From assembly GCA_002238965.1 (NCBI GenBank), contig MPNJ01000001.1:248001-312000 (forward strand): 64,000 bases of DNA. Direction: 5' to 3'. Under the pieces are notes generated by a model, which had not been told where the DNA came from, did not search any database, and was given only the letters and a program-made list of their open reading frames with translations. The position numbers and the translations under genes are program-made. Below, piece by piece: positions 42,016-51,951 of the stretch. The DNA comes from Nitrospinae bacterium bin107 (GTDB lineage Bacteria > UBA8248). Positions within the stretch are counted from its first letter, which is position 1; each line of letters begins with the position of its first letter.

Positions 42016-42794
42016 ACGCAAGCGCTCGGGTCACCGTTCTGGGCTGCGGCACTTCCACCGGCGTTCCTTCCATTGGGTGCAAAACCGCCGCTTGTCTCTC
42101 GGATGACCCCAGGAACAAGCGGCTGCGTCCGAGCATCATCATCGAGCATGGCGGGCGAAACCTGCTGGTGGATACGGGTCCCGATCTGCGCGAGCAGGCC
42201 CTTAGACACCAGATCACCCGCGTTGACGCCGTGGTCTATACACACTATCACGCGGACCATACGCACGGCATCGACGATTTGCGCGCCTTTAATTTCCTGA
42301 TGGGAAAACCGATTCCCTGTTATGCCTATCCCAATACGGTGAAGATTCTCTGTCAGAATTTCAGCTACATTTTCAATCACGCCCGGGAATACAGCGGCTT
42401 CAAGCCGCAACTCACGCTGGCGGAGATTGGAAATTCCCCTTTCGAGGTGGCCGGCATGAACGTCATCCCCTTCGAACTCGAACACGCCGGCATGAAGGTG
42501 ATGGGCCTGCGGGTGGGGGACTTTGCTTATGCCACGGACTGCAACGCCATTCCGGAAAAATCCATGGAAATCCTGAAAGGAGTCCGCGTCCTCATCCTGG
42601 ACGCCCTGCGCCACCGGGAGCACCCCTCACACTTCACGGTCGCCGAGGCGCTGGAAATCGTCGAGGAGCTCAAACCCGAGCAGACGTATTTCACTCACAC
42701 CAATTTCGAGTTGGAATACTACGAAACGAACCGGAGCCTGCCCAGTGGCGTCGAACTGGCATATGACGGGTTGAATTTCGACGTCTTCTTGTAG
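42012..42794 (+). CDS. MBL-fold metallohydrolase (PhnP-like)
   Basis: A 260-residue metallo-beta-lactamase-fold phosphodiesterase-like protein. Seen: GCGTSTGVPSIGC (11-23), LLVDTGPDLR, the metal motif THYHADHTHGIDD (77-89), ATDCNAIPE and a late His in FTHTNFE. The GCGTS-G-VP opening and domain order are those of PhnP/ElaC-related phosphoribosyl cyclic phosphodiesterases. No phosphonate (phn) genes are nearby, so a general cyclic-phosphate role is more likely. It overlaps the threonine aldolase gene by 4 nt. Confidence 0.88.
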   Translation: MNASARVTVLGCGTSTGVPSIGCKTAACLSDDPRNKRLRPSIIIEHGGRNLLVDTGPDLREQALRHQITRVDAVVYTHYHADHTHGIDDLRAFNFLMGKPIPCYAYPNTVKILCQNFSYIFNHAREYSGFKPQLTLAEIGNSPFEVAGMNVIPFELEHAGMKVMGLRVGDFAYATDCNAIPEKSMEILKGVRVLILDALRHREHPSHFTVAEALEIVEELKPEQTYFTHTNFELEYYETNRSLPSGVELAYDGLNFDVFL

Positions 42795-42803
42795 GAACTT
42801 GCG

Positions 42804-43628
42804 CTAGGCGTCGCCCATGTCTTCTGGGATTTGCTCCGCATTATCCGTCCGCCTTGCGCTCGCAACCTCGCAAAGGTCCGAGAACAGGAGAAACCCCGCC
42901 AAGTAATAAGAGATAGAGGTCACCATCACGCCCGTCTGCAACAGTACCTGCCCCAGGAGGCCACCTCCGAAAATCCCCTGTATCACCTGCCAGAGTATGA
43001 ACCAGACCAGTAGATAGGTCATCGCCAGAACGACGATGGTTCTCTCGCCACCGCTCGATATCATCCCGGCGCGGCGGAAGGCCTGAGCGAAGTCGTCCCC
43101 ATACAACAATGCGGTCAAGGTGCAAAAATAATACCGAACCGCAGGCGTGAGAACGAGAAAAATCGTGACGGCGAACGAGAACGGGAGCCCGATGGGCGAG
43201 TCTCCGAACAGGAAACTGAAGATGAACAACGCCGCCGCAAATCCGATGACACCCAGCAACTGCAAACCAAAGGTATACGCCAGGTCCACCTTGGCGACAC
43301 CTTTCAGACGATTCACGGCCTCGGTGATGTCCCAAACGGCTCCATCGCCCGTGCGTTCGGATTCGACCCGCAAAATCAGGAGTATGAACAAGAACACCTG
43401 CAATATGCGCAAGAGAAGCTGGGAGGCGATCATGAGCGGGAACAGCAGCATGAGGTTCGCTTCGGGTTCCATCAGCGATTTGATGGAAGGATGCAAGGAG
43501 AGCGCAATCATGGACACGGGCACGTAAATCGCGACGAAAAGGCGGGTGATCTGCGCAAAATCCGACGCATGGTTGCGCACACCATACTCGATATATCTGG
43601 AAAGGGGTCCGAGCGCTGTATTTTTCAT
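42804..43628 (-). CDS. Integral membrane protein of unknown function, 274 aa
   Basis: Family not recognised. Six hydrophobic helices are seen (for example ITRLFVAIYVPVSMIAL, LMLLFPLMIASQLLLRIL, FGLQLLGVIGFAAALFIF, FSFAVTIFLVLTPAVRYYF, TYLLVWFILWQVIQGIFG, SISYYLAGFLLFSDL), with cytoplasmic charged loops and an acidic C-terminus. The ATG at 43628 is followed by MKNTALGPLSRY. Convergent with the MBL-fold gene and divergent from mlaE. No motif indicates function. Confidence 0.6.
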   Translation of the reverse strand: MKNTALGPLSRYIEYGVRNHASDFAQITRLFVAIYVPVSMIALSLHPSIKSLMEPEANLMLLFPLMIASQLLLRILQVFLFILLILRVESERTGDGAVWDITEAVNRLKGVAKVDLAYTFGLQLLGVIGFAAALFIFSFLFGDSPIGLPFSFAVTIFLVLTPAVRYYFCTLTALLYGDDFAQAFRRAGMISSGGERTIVVLAMTYLLVWFILWQVIQGIFGGGLLGQVLLQTGVMVTSISYYLAGFLLFSDLCEVASARRTDNAEQIPEDMGDA

Positions 43629-43811
43629 ATAAAAAACAAACCCTTAGAAGAATATGGCCATTCGCGCCAGCGTTGATCTCCATCCTTCAGGAACGATACA
43701 CTAGGAACCTGCATCCGCCGCCCTGCAAATCGCGAGACCGCTCGTGGAAACCGCCAAGCAACTGATGACGACACTATACTCGCTCATGATGAGGAATAGA
43801 AGGCAAACCCC

Positions 43812-44600
43812 ATGAATACCGCGACAATGGTGACACAAGGCATCCGGACGCTTGGCCGGCGCGCGATGGAGATCATCGCCGGCATGGGAAGCGCCGCAAT
43901 CTTCCTGCTCGAATCCGTGCGGTGGATTTTCGCACCGCCCTGGCGGCCCTCTCTCCTGATGCGCCAGATTTACATCATCGGTACGGGTTCACTCTCCATC
44001 GTCTTGCTGAGCGGCCTGTTCACCGGAATGGTGCTGGCGCTTCAGGGAATATACGCTTTCAGAAAATTCGGCTCCGAAGCCTTTCTCGGCCCCGCCGTCG
44101 CCTTCAGCCTCATTCGTGAGCTCGGGCCAGTGCTCACTGCGCTCGTCGTAACCGGAAGGGCAGGATCAGCCATGACGGCGGAAATCGGCATCATGCAAAT
44201 CACCGAACAGGTGGACGCCTTAAAAAGCATGGCCGTGAACCCCTTGCAGCGCCTTGTTTCTCCTCGGCTTCTCGCGGGTGTGATAGTATTCCCCCTGCTG
44301 ACGGCGCTTTGCGATCTCATCGGCATATTCGGGGCATATCTCGTGGGCGTAGAGTTGATGGGATTGAGTTCCGGAACCTTTTTCGGGGAGATGCAGGACA
44401 AGATCGAGATGGTCGACATCAACGTTGGCTTATGGAAGTCCATTGTTTTCGGCCTGATCGTCACATGGGTCTGCTGCTATAAGGGGTATCATTGCGGTCA
44501 CGGTGCCGAGGGAGTAGGCAAGGCGACCACCTCGGCCGTGGTGCTCTCTTCCGTCCTGATACTGGTGGGCGATTATTTCCTCACCTCGATTCTCATTTGA
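43812..44600 (+). CDS. mlaE: ABC transporter permease MlaE (YrbE family)
   Basis: A 262-residue permease of the Mla phospholipid transport system in the inner membrane. Signature segments: ALQGIYAFRKFGSEAFLGPAVA, IRELGPVLTALVVTGRAGSA, QITEQVDALKSMAVNPLQRL and the terminal VGKATTSAVVLSSVLILVGDYFLT. With MlaD, MlaF and MlaB it moves phospholipids between the membranes. It is first in a plus-strand E-D-C set; the usual upstream ATPase gene mlaF is absent here. Confidence 0.93.
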   Translation: MNTATMVTQGIRTLGRRAMEIIAGMGSAAIFLLESVRWIFAPPWRPSLLMRQIYIIGTGSLSIVLLSGLFTGMVLALQGIYAFRKFGSEAFLGPAVAFSLIRELGPVLTALVVTGRAGSAMTAEIGIMQITEQVDALKSMAVNPLQRLVSPRLLAGVIVFPLLTALCDLIGIFGAYLVGVELMGLSSGTFFGEMQDKIEMVDINVGLWKSIVFGLIVTWVCCYKGYHCGHGAEGVGKATTSAVVLSSVLILVGDYFLTSILI

Positions 44601-44614
44601 AGAAGGAACGAGCC

Positions 44615-45061
44615 TTGTACCGAAAAAACGTGGAATTCGGCGTCGGCATATTCGTTCTGGCGGGAATCCTCGCGCTCGCCTATCTCTCGATCAATCTCGG
44701 CGGCCTGGAAATTTTCGATGACGGCACCTATGAAGTATCGGCGAATTTCACGACCGCCACGGGTTTGAGAAAAGGCGCGTCGGTGGAAATGGCGGGCGTA
44801 CGCGTCGGGCGTGTGAGCGGAATTTCCCTCGACGGGGAGGATGCAATAATCACGCTCCGCATCAATGAAAACCTAAAACTATCGCGGGATTCCATCGCCT
44901 CCATCCGCACGAAAGGTGTTCTCGGCGACAAATACGTGAGCTTAAGCCAAGGGGGGGCAGAAAAAATCATCCCACCGGGCGGACGGATCCGCGAGACAGA
45001 ACCCCCGGTTGACATCGAGAAACTCATCGGCGACTTTGTTTTCGGCAAGGTGAAGAAATAA
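44615..45061 (+). CDS. mlaD: MCE-domain lipid-binding protein MlaD
   Basis: A 148-residue inner-membrane-anchored MCE protein. A single N-terminal helix (NVEFGVGIFVLAGILALAYL) precedes the MCE domain (YEVSANFTTATGLRKGASVEMAGVRVGRVSGI) with SIRTKGVLGDKYVSLSQGG, the typical core; the C-terminus is short. The start is TTG 44615, with a GAAGGAACG site ahead; longer frames overlapping mlaE were rejected. MlaD hexamers form the periplasmic lipid pore on MlaE. Confidence 0.92.
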   Translation: MYRKNVEFGVGIFVLAGILALAYLSINLGGLEIFDDGTYEVSANFTTATGLRKGASVEMAGVRVGRVSGISLDGEDAIITLRINENLKLSRDSIASIRTKGVLGDKYVSLSQGGAEKIIPPGGRIRETEPPVDIEKLIGDFVFGKVKK

Positions 45062-45232
45062 GGGCCATCGCCGCCTGAAACAACGCCAGACAATGGCCTG
45101 TAACCTCCCTCTCCAGCGAGGGATTCGCCCTGTTGGAGTCAGCAACGAGAGGACCGGCTCAAACATAAATATCTTGTCATCATCCCGGTTTCACCACTCC
45201 CGGATTCAGGCCATGCCGCACGAGGAGAGCCC

Positions 45233-45838
45233 ATGTTTTTGAAAAAGCGTTTACCGCTGCTCATCGCCGCACTTCTCGCCTGTGCTCTTCTCGCGCCTTC
45301 AGCACAAGCTGGAGAGCCGTCAGAAGTGGTGCGCAAGGGGATACACGGGGTTTTGGAGATCCTCGGCCAACCCGACATGAAAGCTCCCGAGAAAAAAGCG
45401 GAACGCAGAAACCGGATGCGCAAAGTCATTCACCGTTATTTCGATTTCGAAGAAATGTCCAGGCGAAGCCTTGCGAGGGCGTGGAGAAAACGCACGCCCA
45501 ATGAGAAGTCCGAATTCATCGAGCTATTCAGCTATTTCATGGAACGCAACTACGCCAGCACGCTGGAAAGCTACACTAATGAAAAAGTCGTTCTCGGCAA
45601 AGAAACCATCGACGCGGAATTCGCCAAGGTCAACACCGTCATCATCACAACGGACAAGAAAGAGGTCGAGATATTCTACCGCCTGCACAAAGTGGGTGGG
45701 GAATGGCGCGTCTACGACGTTGTGGTGGAGGGCGTGAGCCTGGTGAAAAACTACCGCGACCAGTTTCGCTCCATCATCCGGAGAACTTCCTACGCCAACC
45801 TCGTGAAAATCCTCCGGGCCAAGCGAGACGAGGGCTAG
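45233..45838 (+). CDS. mlaC: Periplasmic phospholipid carrier MlaC
   Basis: A 201-residue ABC-transporter auxiliary protein (Ttg2D/MlaC). The Sec signal peptide is MFLKKRLPLLIAALLACALL with cleavage near AQA. The mature domain has FDFEEMSRRSLARAWRKRTP, EFIELFSYFMERNYASTLESY and WRVYDVVVEGVSLVKNYRDQ, the hallmark C-terminal segment. It ferries phospholipid across the periplasm to MlaD. A 171-bp gap separates it from mlaD. The gene's last 65 bp are overlapped by a convergent minus-strand ORF. Confidence 0.92.
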   Translation: MFLKKRLPLLIAALLACALLAPSAQAGEPSEVVRKGIHGVLEILGQPDMKAPEKKAERRNRMRKVIHRYFDFEEMSRRSLARAWRKRTPNEKSEFIELFSYFMERNYASTLESYTNEKVVLGKETIDAEFAKVNTVIITTDKKEVEIFYRLHKVGGEWRVYDVVVEGVSLVKNYRDQFRSIIRRTSYANLVKILRAKRDEG

Positions 45839-46166
45839 TGGGGTCGCCCGCGGCAGGCGGTCTGCCCTGCACGCGGGGAAGCGGGTATTTGCGGTTGACC
45901 TCCGCATGGTTTCGAAGTCCCATCGCCTCTCTTTGCACGATGAGGAAATAACGGTAGCGCTCCGCCTCGTCCATCGCTTGATGGAGCGTACGCTCAAGTC
46001 TATCCCTGATTTTATCGCTGAACTCCTGCCCCTTCTCCCAGGCGCGCCAGGCGGCCCACGCCCTTTGATGACGTTTCGAGAACTCGCTGCCGATGCGGCC
46101 GAGCGAGGTGGCCATCTCTTCGGCTATCTCGCGCTCCACGGCCAGAGGTTTGAATTTTCCGCTCAT
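45774..46166 (-). CDS. Helical DUF6665-like protein, 130 aa
   Basis: The N-terminal ~105 residues form a helical protein: REIAEEMATSLGRIGSEFSK, then EAERYRYFLIVQREAMGLRN followed by HAEVNRKYPLP. The VQRE-x-x-GLR-x-H pattern is the conserved end of the small DUF6665 family. The last ~25 residues run into the 3' end of mlaC and have a Pro/Arg-rich out-of-frame look, so the natural stop may have been lost. Its ATG is 4 bp after the stop of the MFS gene, indicating co-transcription. Function unknown. Confidence 0.5.
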   Translation of the reverse strand: MSGKFKPLAVEREIAEEMATSLGRIGSEFSKRHQRAWAAWRAWEKGQEFSDKIRDRLERTLHQAMDEAERYRYFLIVQREAMGLRNHAEVNRKYPLPRVQGRPPAAGDPTSPRLAWPGGFSRGWRRKFSG

Positions 46167-46170
46167 GCCT

Positions 46171-47370
46171 CTACGCCGTCTCCTTGGGCAGTCCGAGAGA
46201 GAGGAACGAGCCCACGACGCCGAACGCCATGCAGACCAGTGGCAGGGCCGTTTCCACGCCGATGTAGTCGGCCAGACCGCCCACGGCGATCATCCCGATA
46301 CTCGCTACGAACCAGACCACGCCGAGCATGAAACTACTCACCAGGGCAGCGTGTTCGGGGGCAATCTCCTGCGCGTATGTAACCGAAACACCCATTTGCG
46401 CGTAGAAAGCAGCGCCCGAGAGTATGACGAAGACGGTCCGCAAAGGCTCGTCAAACAGAAAGGCCATGCCCAACGCGGGCGTGCCCACGCAGATGGCCAT
46501 GATCGTCACGATCCGCCTGCCGAAGATGTCGGAGAGATGCCCGCCGTAGATGCCGCCCACCGCCGCGGCGACCAGAAACAGGGTAATGGCCGTTCCGCCT
46601 GCGGCCAGCGAACCACCCTTGGCGATGATGTATATCGGCAAGAATACCTGCACCGTCATCGTCACCGTGGTGCGGCACAGATTCACGACCCACAGCAGAA
46701 AAAGCGGACGGAACACGAGCCTGAGCATGCGCATCGTCTGCGTGAAACTCTGCGACGCGCCGCTTCCCACCTCCCGGATGGGCGGAGAGAAGAAAAGCAA
46801 GGGTACCCCGATGATGATTCCGAAGAGGCTCGCGTAGGGGATTGCGTCGATTCCCCACCGGATGACGATGAACGTCGCCATCCCGGAGCCTATCCCCACG
46901 CCCAGGCGTCCACCGGCGACGTACAACGACATCCCGAACCCTTTTCTCGCGCCTGCGGACTGACCGGCAATGACCGAGGCCACGGGATGAAAACAGGCCG
47001 AACCCGAACCCGCGATCAGCATGAGCAGCATGAGAATCCAGAAATTCGGCATGTAGAGCATGAACGCCAAAAGCGCACCGCCCAGCGGCCCGAGCGCCAG
47101 GAGCCACCCTTTCCTGATTCTGTCGGCGAAATAACCGAAAAGAGGCTGGCCCACGGCGCCGGTGATGGAAAGCGTGGTGGCCAGAAGACCCGCCAGGCTC
47201 AATGGCAGGTCCAGACGTTCCACGATGAGAGGTAGCAGCGGCGGGAGAAAACCGAAATAGCTGTCGTTCGCAACGTGGGCGACGATAAGCAGGGAGATTC
47301 TTCTTTTCTTGAGGCGCTCTGGAACCGCGCCCGCCACAGCCGTATCACTCAAAGATGTTCTCCGAAACAA
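46171..47370 (-). CDS. MFS transporter
   Basis: A 399-residue major facilitator with twelve hydrophobic helices. The conserved loop 2-3 appears as GYFADRIRKGWLLALGPLGG, and the symmetric loop 8-9 as GGHLSDIFGRRIVTIMAI. The opening HVANDSYFGFLPPLLPLIVERL resembles the fosmidomycin-resistance-like/FSR MFS branch. Probably a proton-driven efflux or uptake carrier; substrate unknown. It is followed 4 bp later by the small DUF6665-like gene. Confidence 0.88.
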   Translation of the reverse strand: MFRRTSLSDTAVAGAVPERLKKRRISLLIVAHVANDSYFGFLPPLLPLIVERLDLPLSLAGLLATTLSITGAVGQPLFGYFADRIRKGWLLALGPLGGALLAFMLYMPNFWILMLLMLIAGSGSACFHPVASVIAGQSAGARKGFGMSLYVAGGRLGVGIGSGMATFIVIRWGIDAIPYASLFGIIIGVPLLFFSPPIREVGSGASQSFTQTMRMLRLVFRPLFLLWVVNLCRTTVTMTVQVFLPIYIIAKGGSLAAGGTAITLFLVAAAVGGIYGGHLSDIFGRRIVTIMAICVGTPALGMAFLFDEPLRTVFVILSGAAFYAQMGVSVTYAQEIAPEHAALVSSFMLGVVWFVASIGMIAVGGLADYIGVETALPLVCMAFGVVGSFLSLGLPKETA

Positions 47371-47416
47371 AATTGCTGCGATGAACCCGCCTGAACCGGG
47401 CGCGGATGTGAGGCGA

Positions 47417-50062
47417 TTATGTCATTTTTTCGATGAGTCCGGGAACGGCGGCGAGGGCGTCGTTCACCTTTTCGACATCCTTGCCGCCCGCTTGCGCGAA
47501 GTCCTGCCTTCCTCCGCCTCTACCGCCGACGAGCGAGGCCACCTCTTTCACCAGATTCCCGGCATGAATGCGAGAGGTGAGGTCTTTCGTGACGCCCGCG
47601 GCGATGGCGACCTTCCCGTCCGTCACGGCGGCGACCACGGCGACGCCGCTTTGGAGCTTGCCCTTCGCCGCATCGATTATTCCGCGCAAATCTCCCGCCT
47701 GAAGTCCGTCGCGCCTCACGGCGATGAGCTTGATGCCAGAAATTTCCTGGGCGTCAGAAGCCAGATCGCCCATCTCGTCGCGTGATTGCCTATCGCGCGA
47801 ATCCTTGAGTTCACGTTCGAGCGTCTTCACGCGATCGAGCAGACGCCTCACACGTTCGGCTTCTTCCAGTGGCGCCGCCCTGGTCATCTCCCCGATCTCG
47901 GAGAGGGCATGTTGTTCCTTACGCGCCTGGAGAAGCGCGCCCTCGCCCGTTAATGCCTCGATGCGCCTCACGCCGGCAGCCACGCTACCCTCGTGCAGGA
48001 TACGGAAGAACCCGATGTCGCCAGCGGCGCGCGCGTGTGTGCCCCCGCAAAGCTCCATACTGAAATCTCCCACGGAGACGACACGCACGTCCTCACCGTA
48101 GCGCTCGCCGAAGAGCGCCGTCGCTCCTGCGGCCAGCGCATCGTCTATCGACATATGTCGCGTTTCCACGTTCGCGTTCTCGCGAATGCGCTCGTTCACG
48201 ATGTCCTCCACCCTTTCGCGTTCGCGGGCCGTCATCGCTGTAAAGTGGGTGTAATCGAACCGCAGCCTTTCGGGCGAGAGGTGGGAACCTGCCTGCTTGA
48301 CGTGATCTCCCAAAACCTGGCGCAGCGCGTATTGAAGCAGGTGGGTGGCCGAGTGGTTGCGTCTCAAAAGATCGCGCCTCTCCGTGTCGATTCGTGCGAC
48401 AAGACTTTGCCCCTTCTGCAAGGTTCCTTCCGTCACCTTGACTTGATGGACATACACGTCGGGGAGCGGCTTTTGCGTGTCGAGCACGAGCGCGGCGCCA
48501 TCGGGCCAGGAGAACCCGCCCTGGTCACCTTCCTGCCCGCCCGATTCGCCGTAGAATGGTGTCTTGTCGAGAATGACGCGCGCCTCGGTTCCCGCGCCGG
48601 CTTCATCGCAAATCGCGCCATTCACGATGAGGGCGCAGGCGCGGGCTTCTTCCTCATCGTGATCATAACCGGTGAATTCGCAATCGCCGGCCTTATCGCG
48701 CACCTGATGCCAGACTTCATCGACTGCGGCCTCACCCGAACCCTTCCAGTGGGCGCGGGCGCGCTCGCGCTGCTGCTCCATCGCCTCATCGAAACCGCCC
48801 TGGTCTATATCTAGGCCATGAAACGCTGCTGTTTCCACCGCCAAATCCCACGGATAGCCATAAGTATCAAGGAGGGTGAACACTTCCCTGCCCGGGATGG
48901 TGGCGCTGCCCGAAGACTTCACTTCATCCGCCAGCGCATCCATGCGCGGCTGGCCCTGCGCGAGGGTGTTGGCGAACCTCTCTTCTTCGGCCAGCGTGAC
49001 GCGGGAGATGTAGCTCAGGCCTTCTCTCAGTTCGGGGAACGCATCGCCCATCATGTCGGCCACGACGCCTGCCGTCTGATGCAGGAACGGCCCCTCAATG
49101 CCCAGCATTCGGCCGTGGCGCAAGGCCCGCCTCGCCACGCGCCTCAACACGTAGCCCCGGCCCTCGTTGCTCGGTAAAACGCCGTCCGCCACCAGAAAGC
49201 TGACCGAGCGAACGTGATCCGCGATGACGCGGAAAGAAACGTCGCTCGGCGCGTCACTGGCGGTGTATTCCTTGCCGCAACGCTCCTCGACCGAATGAAT
49301 GAGCGGCATCAAGAGGTCGGTGTGATAATTGCTGTCCTCTTTCTGCACCACCGCCGTGAGGCGCTCCAGCCCCATTCCGGTATCGACGGAGGGCTTGGGA
49401 AGCGGCTCCATCTTGCCGGAAGCCTCCCGGTTGAATTGCATGAACACCAGGTTCCAGAGCTCCAAGTAACGATCACCGTCCTCATCCTCGTGTCCACTGC
49501 CCGGCGGCGCGCCGACGATGTGATCTCCCTGATCATAAATAAGCTCCGAGCAGGGGCCGCAGGGTCCGGTATCCCCCATCGCCCAGAAGTTGTCCTTTTC
49601 GTCCATGCGGACGATGCGCTCGGGCGGAACGCCAACGAGCCGCTCCCAAAGCTCCGCCGCCTCGTCGTCCTCCCTGAAGACGGTGATCCACATGCGATCC
49701 CCGTCGAGACCCACTCGGTTCAGCAAAAACTCCCAGCCGAACTCAATTGCCTTTTCCTTGAAATACTGACCAAAGGAGAAGTTGCCCAGCATCTCGAAAA
49801 ACGTGTGATGCCGGGCAGTCCGGCCGACGTTTTCGAGGTCGTTGTGCTTGCCGCTCACCCGCAGACATTTCTGGGAAGTCACCGCCCGGGAGTAGTCGCG
49901 CTTCTCCAGACCCGTGAACACGTCCTTGAACTGGACCATGCCGGCGTTGGTGAACAACAAGGTGGGGTCGTTCATGGGTACCAGACTGGAGCTGCGGACG
50001 ATCCTGTGCGCCTCGTCGGCGAAGAATTCAAGAAATTTTTGGCGGACTTCATTGCCCTTCAT
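47417..50062 (-). CDS. alaS: Alanyl-tRNA synthetase
   Basis: An 881-residue class II synthetase that charges tRNA-Ala. The N-terminal catalytic domain begins VRQKFLEFFADEAHRIV with the class II motif 1 region SLVPMNDPTLLFTNAGMVQF, then GPCGPCSELIYD. The editing domain has the zinc ligands HSATH and CGGTHARAAG. The C-terminal oligomerisation domain holds VVAAVTDGKVAIAAGVTKDL and GGRGGGRQDFAQAGG. Full length and motif order are standard. It follows the methylmalonyl-CoA mutase gene by 66 bp on the same strand. Confidence 0.97.
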   Translation of the reverse strand: MKGNEVRQKFLEFFADEAHRIVRSSSLVPMNDPTLLFTNAGMVQFKDVFTGLEKRDYSRAVTSQKCLRVSGKHNDLENVGRTARHHTFFEMLGNFSFGQYFKEKAIEFGWEFLLNRVGLDGDRMWITVFREDDEAAELWERLVGVPPERIVRMDEKDNFWAMGDTGPCGPCSELIYDQGDHIVGAPPGSGHEDEDGDRYLELWNLVFMQFNREASGKMEPLPKPSVDTGMGLERLTAVVQKEDSNYHTDLLMPLIHSVEERCGKEYTASDAPSDVSFRVIADHVRSVSFLVADGVLPSNEGRGYVLRRVARRALRHGRMLGIEGPFLHQTAGVVADMMGDAFPELREGLSYISRVTLAEEERFANTLAQGQPRMDALADEVKSSGSATIPGREVFTLLDTYGYPWDLAVETAAFHGLDIDQGGFDEAMEQQRERARAHWKGSGEAAVDEVWHQVRDKAGDCEFTGYDHDEEEARACALIVNGAICDEAGAGTEARVILDKTPFYGESGGQEGDQGGFSWPDGAALVLDTQKPLPDVYVHQVKVTEGTLQKGQSLVARIDTERRDLLRRNHSATHLLQYALRQVLGDHVKQAGSHLSPERLRFDYTHFTAMTARERERVEDIVNERIRENANVETRHMSIDDALAAGATALFGERYGEDVRVVSVGDFSMELCGGTHARAAGDIGFFRILHEGSVAAGVRRIEALTGEGALLQARKEQHALSEIGEMTRAAPLEEAERVRRLLDRVKTLERELKDSRDRQSRDEMGDLASDAQEISGIKLIAVRRDGLQAGDLRGIIDAAKGKLQSGVAVVAAVTDGKVAIAAGVTKDLTSRIHAGNLVKEVASLVGGRGGGRQDFAQAGGKDVEKVNDALAAVPGLIEKMT

Positions 50063-50128
50063 ATGTGTATTTCTCCAAATGACGCACCGATGTCAAAATT
50101 ACAGCGGCAAGATACGACCTGTTCCGCT

Positions 50129-51757
50129 TTAGATGGCGACGTCTTGTTGATAAAGGCCGAAAACCTCGCGCATGGTGTCCGCGATTTCTCCGACCGTGGC
50201 CTCGGCCTTCACCGCCCTCAGGATGTAGGGCAGTAGATTGTCATCATCCCTGGCCGCGTGACTCAAGGCGTCGAGCGCCTCGCTCGTACGATCGGCGTGA
50301 CGCCGTATCCTCAGCGAGGCGACGCGCTCTTTTTGCTCTCCCTCGACCTCCGGGCGAATCTGGAGCGTCGAGATGCGAGATTCTTCTTCCTGTTGAAACC
50401 GGTTCACGCCGACGACAACCATTTCTCCCTCATCGACGAGTCGCTGGTAGGTGTAGGCGCTCTCCTGAATCTGGTGCTGTACCCACCCTGTCTCTATGGC
50501 GTGGAGCATGCCGCCGGTATCGTCGATTTGCCGGATCAGCTCTTCCGCCCGGGAGACAATATCGGACGTCAGCGCCTCTATAGCGTACGCCCCCCCGCAC
50601 GGGTCCGCTACGTTCGGCACATTCGATTCCTCGGCGATTATCTGCTGGGTTCTGAGCGCGAGCCTCGCTGCATCCTCCGTGGGCAGGGAAAGAGCCTCGT
50701 CCATCGAATTCGTGTGAAGGGACTGCGTGCCCCCCAGCACGGCGGACATCGCCTGAAGAGCGACGCGCACGACGTTGTTTTTCGGCTGCTGGGCCGTCAG
50801 CGCGCTGCCGGCGGTCTGGGAGTGAAACCGCAACATGCAGGCCTTCTCCGAACGCGCCCCGAAACGTTCACGCATGATCCGCGCCCAAAGCTTTCTCGCG
50901 GCGCGGAACTTTGCGATTTCTTCCAGGAAATGATTGTGGACGTTGAAGAAAAACGAAATTTGCGAACCGATTTCATCTACGTGCAAGCCCGCCTCCACCG
51001 CAGCTTCCACATATGTAATGGCGTTCGCAAGCGTGAAGGCGACTTCCTGAACCGCGGTCGAGCCCGCCTCGCGGATGTGGTAGCCGCTGATCGATATGGC
51101 GTTCCATTTCGGCACTTTTTCCCTGCAAAACGATATCGTATCGGTGATGAGGCGAAGGCTCGCCTCGGGCGGATAAATGTAGGTTCCGCGCGAGATGTAT
51201 TCCTTCAAAATGTCATTCTGAACGGTTCCCCGGAGCGCCTCGGAGGGAATGCCGCGCTTCTCGGCCACCGCGACGTAGAGGGCCAGCAAAATGGGCGCGG
51301 TGGCGTTGATGGTCATGGAGGTGGAAATCTTGTCCAGAGGGATGTCTTCTAAAAGAACCTCCATGTCCTCGATGGAGGCGATGGACACCCCCACGCGGCC
51401 CACTTCCCCGTATACCAGGGGATGATCCGGGTCGTAGCCGATCTGGGTGGGCAGATCGAACGCCACGGAAATGCCCATCTGCCCGTGATCGAGCAGATAG
51501 CGGTAGCGGTGGTTACTCTCCCGCGCACTGCCGAAACCGGCGTATTGGCGCATCGTCCAGAGCCTGCCCCGGTACATGTTCGCGTAGATGCCCCGCGTGT
51601 AGGGATGCGCGCCCGGCTCCTCGTCGAGGTTTTCCGAATCCACCTTTTCCGGTCCGAAAAACGCCGGTAGCGTGATGCCCGAGAGTGTGGCTCGACCCTC
51701 TTCTTCAGCACGCTCACCCCAAGCCCTTTGGGCCATGGCGATGCTCGGCTCACTCAT
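50129..51757 (-). CDS. Methylmalonyl-CoA mutase, catalytic (large) subunit
   Basis: A 542-residue AdoCbl-dependent mutase barrel without its own B12-binding domain. The pocket reads [16 protein letters not shown] (Tyr72) and [17 protein letters not shown] (Ala99), the methylmalonyl-CoA-mutase combination, in contrast to the Ile/Asp pair of hcmA. An Arg follows in EASLRLI, at the carboxylate-binding position. It would interconvert methylmalonyl-CoA and succinyl-CoA. ATG 51757 with AGGGGG upstream is chosen; the longer frame to 51937 is unsupported. The small cobalamin subunit must be encoded elsewhere. It neighbours alaS. Confidence 0.88.
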   Translation of the reverse strand: MSEPSIAMAQRAWGERAEEEGRATLSGITLPAFFGPEKVDSENLDEEPGAHPYTRGIYANMYRGRLWTMRQYAGFGSARESNHRYRYLLDHGQMGISVAFDLPTQIGYDPDHPLVYGEVGRVGVSIASIEDMEVLLEDIPLDKISTSMTINATAPILLALYVAVAEKRGIPSEALRGTVQNDILKEYISRGTYIYPPEASLRLITDTISFCREKVPKWNAISISGYHIREAGSTAVQEVAFTLANAITYVEAAVEAGLHVDEIGSQISFFFNVHNHFLEEIAKFRAARKLWARIMRERFGARSEKACMLRFHSQTAGSALTAQQPKNNVVRVALQAMSAVLGGTQSLHTNSMDEALSLPTEDAARLALRTQQIIAEESNVPNVADPCGGAYAIEALTSDIVSRAEELIRQIDDTGGMLHAIETGWVQHQIQESAYTYQRLVDEGEMVVVGVNRFQQEEESRISTLQIRPEVEGEQKERVASLRIRRHADRTSEALDALSHAARDDDNLLPYILRAVKAEATVGEIADTMREVFGLYQQDVAI

Positions 51758-51951
51758 CGTGGAGCCCCCTAATTGCGAGAACCCGAATGACACCTTGGTC
51801 TCAAGGGAAAATAAACTACCATATTCCCGCGCAATCAGGCCAGCTTGAGGCGGCGTGCAAGACCTTTGCAGGGAGCGATTGCGAGGGGTGTTACGCCTCC
51901 TCTCATTCTTCGCGAATTCCAAAAACAAGCGATTCAAGCTACAATTTTCTG

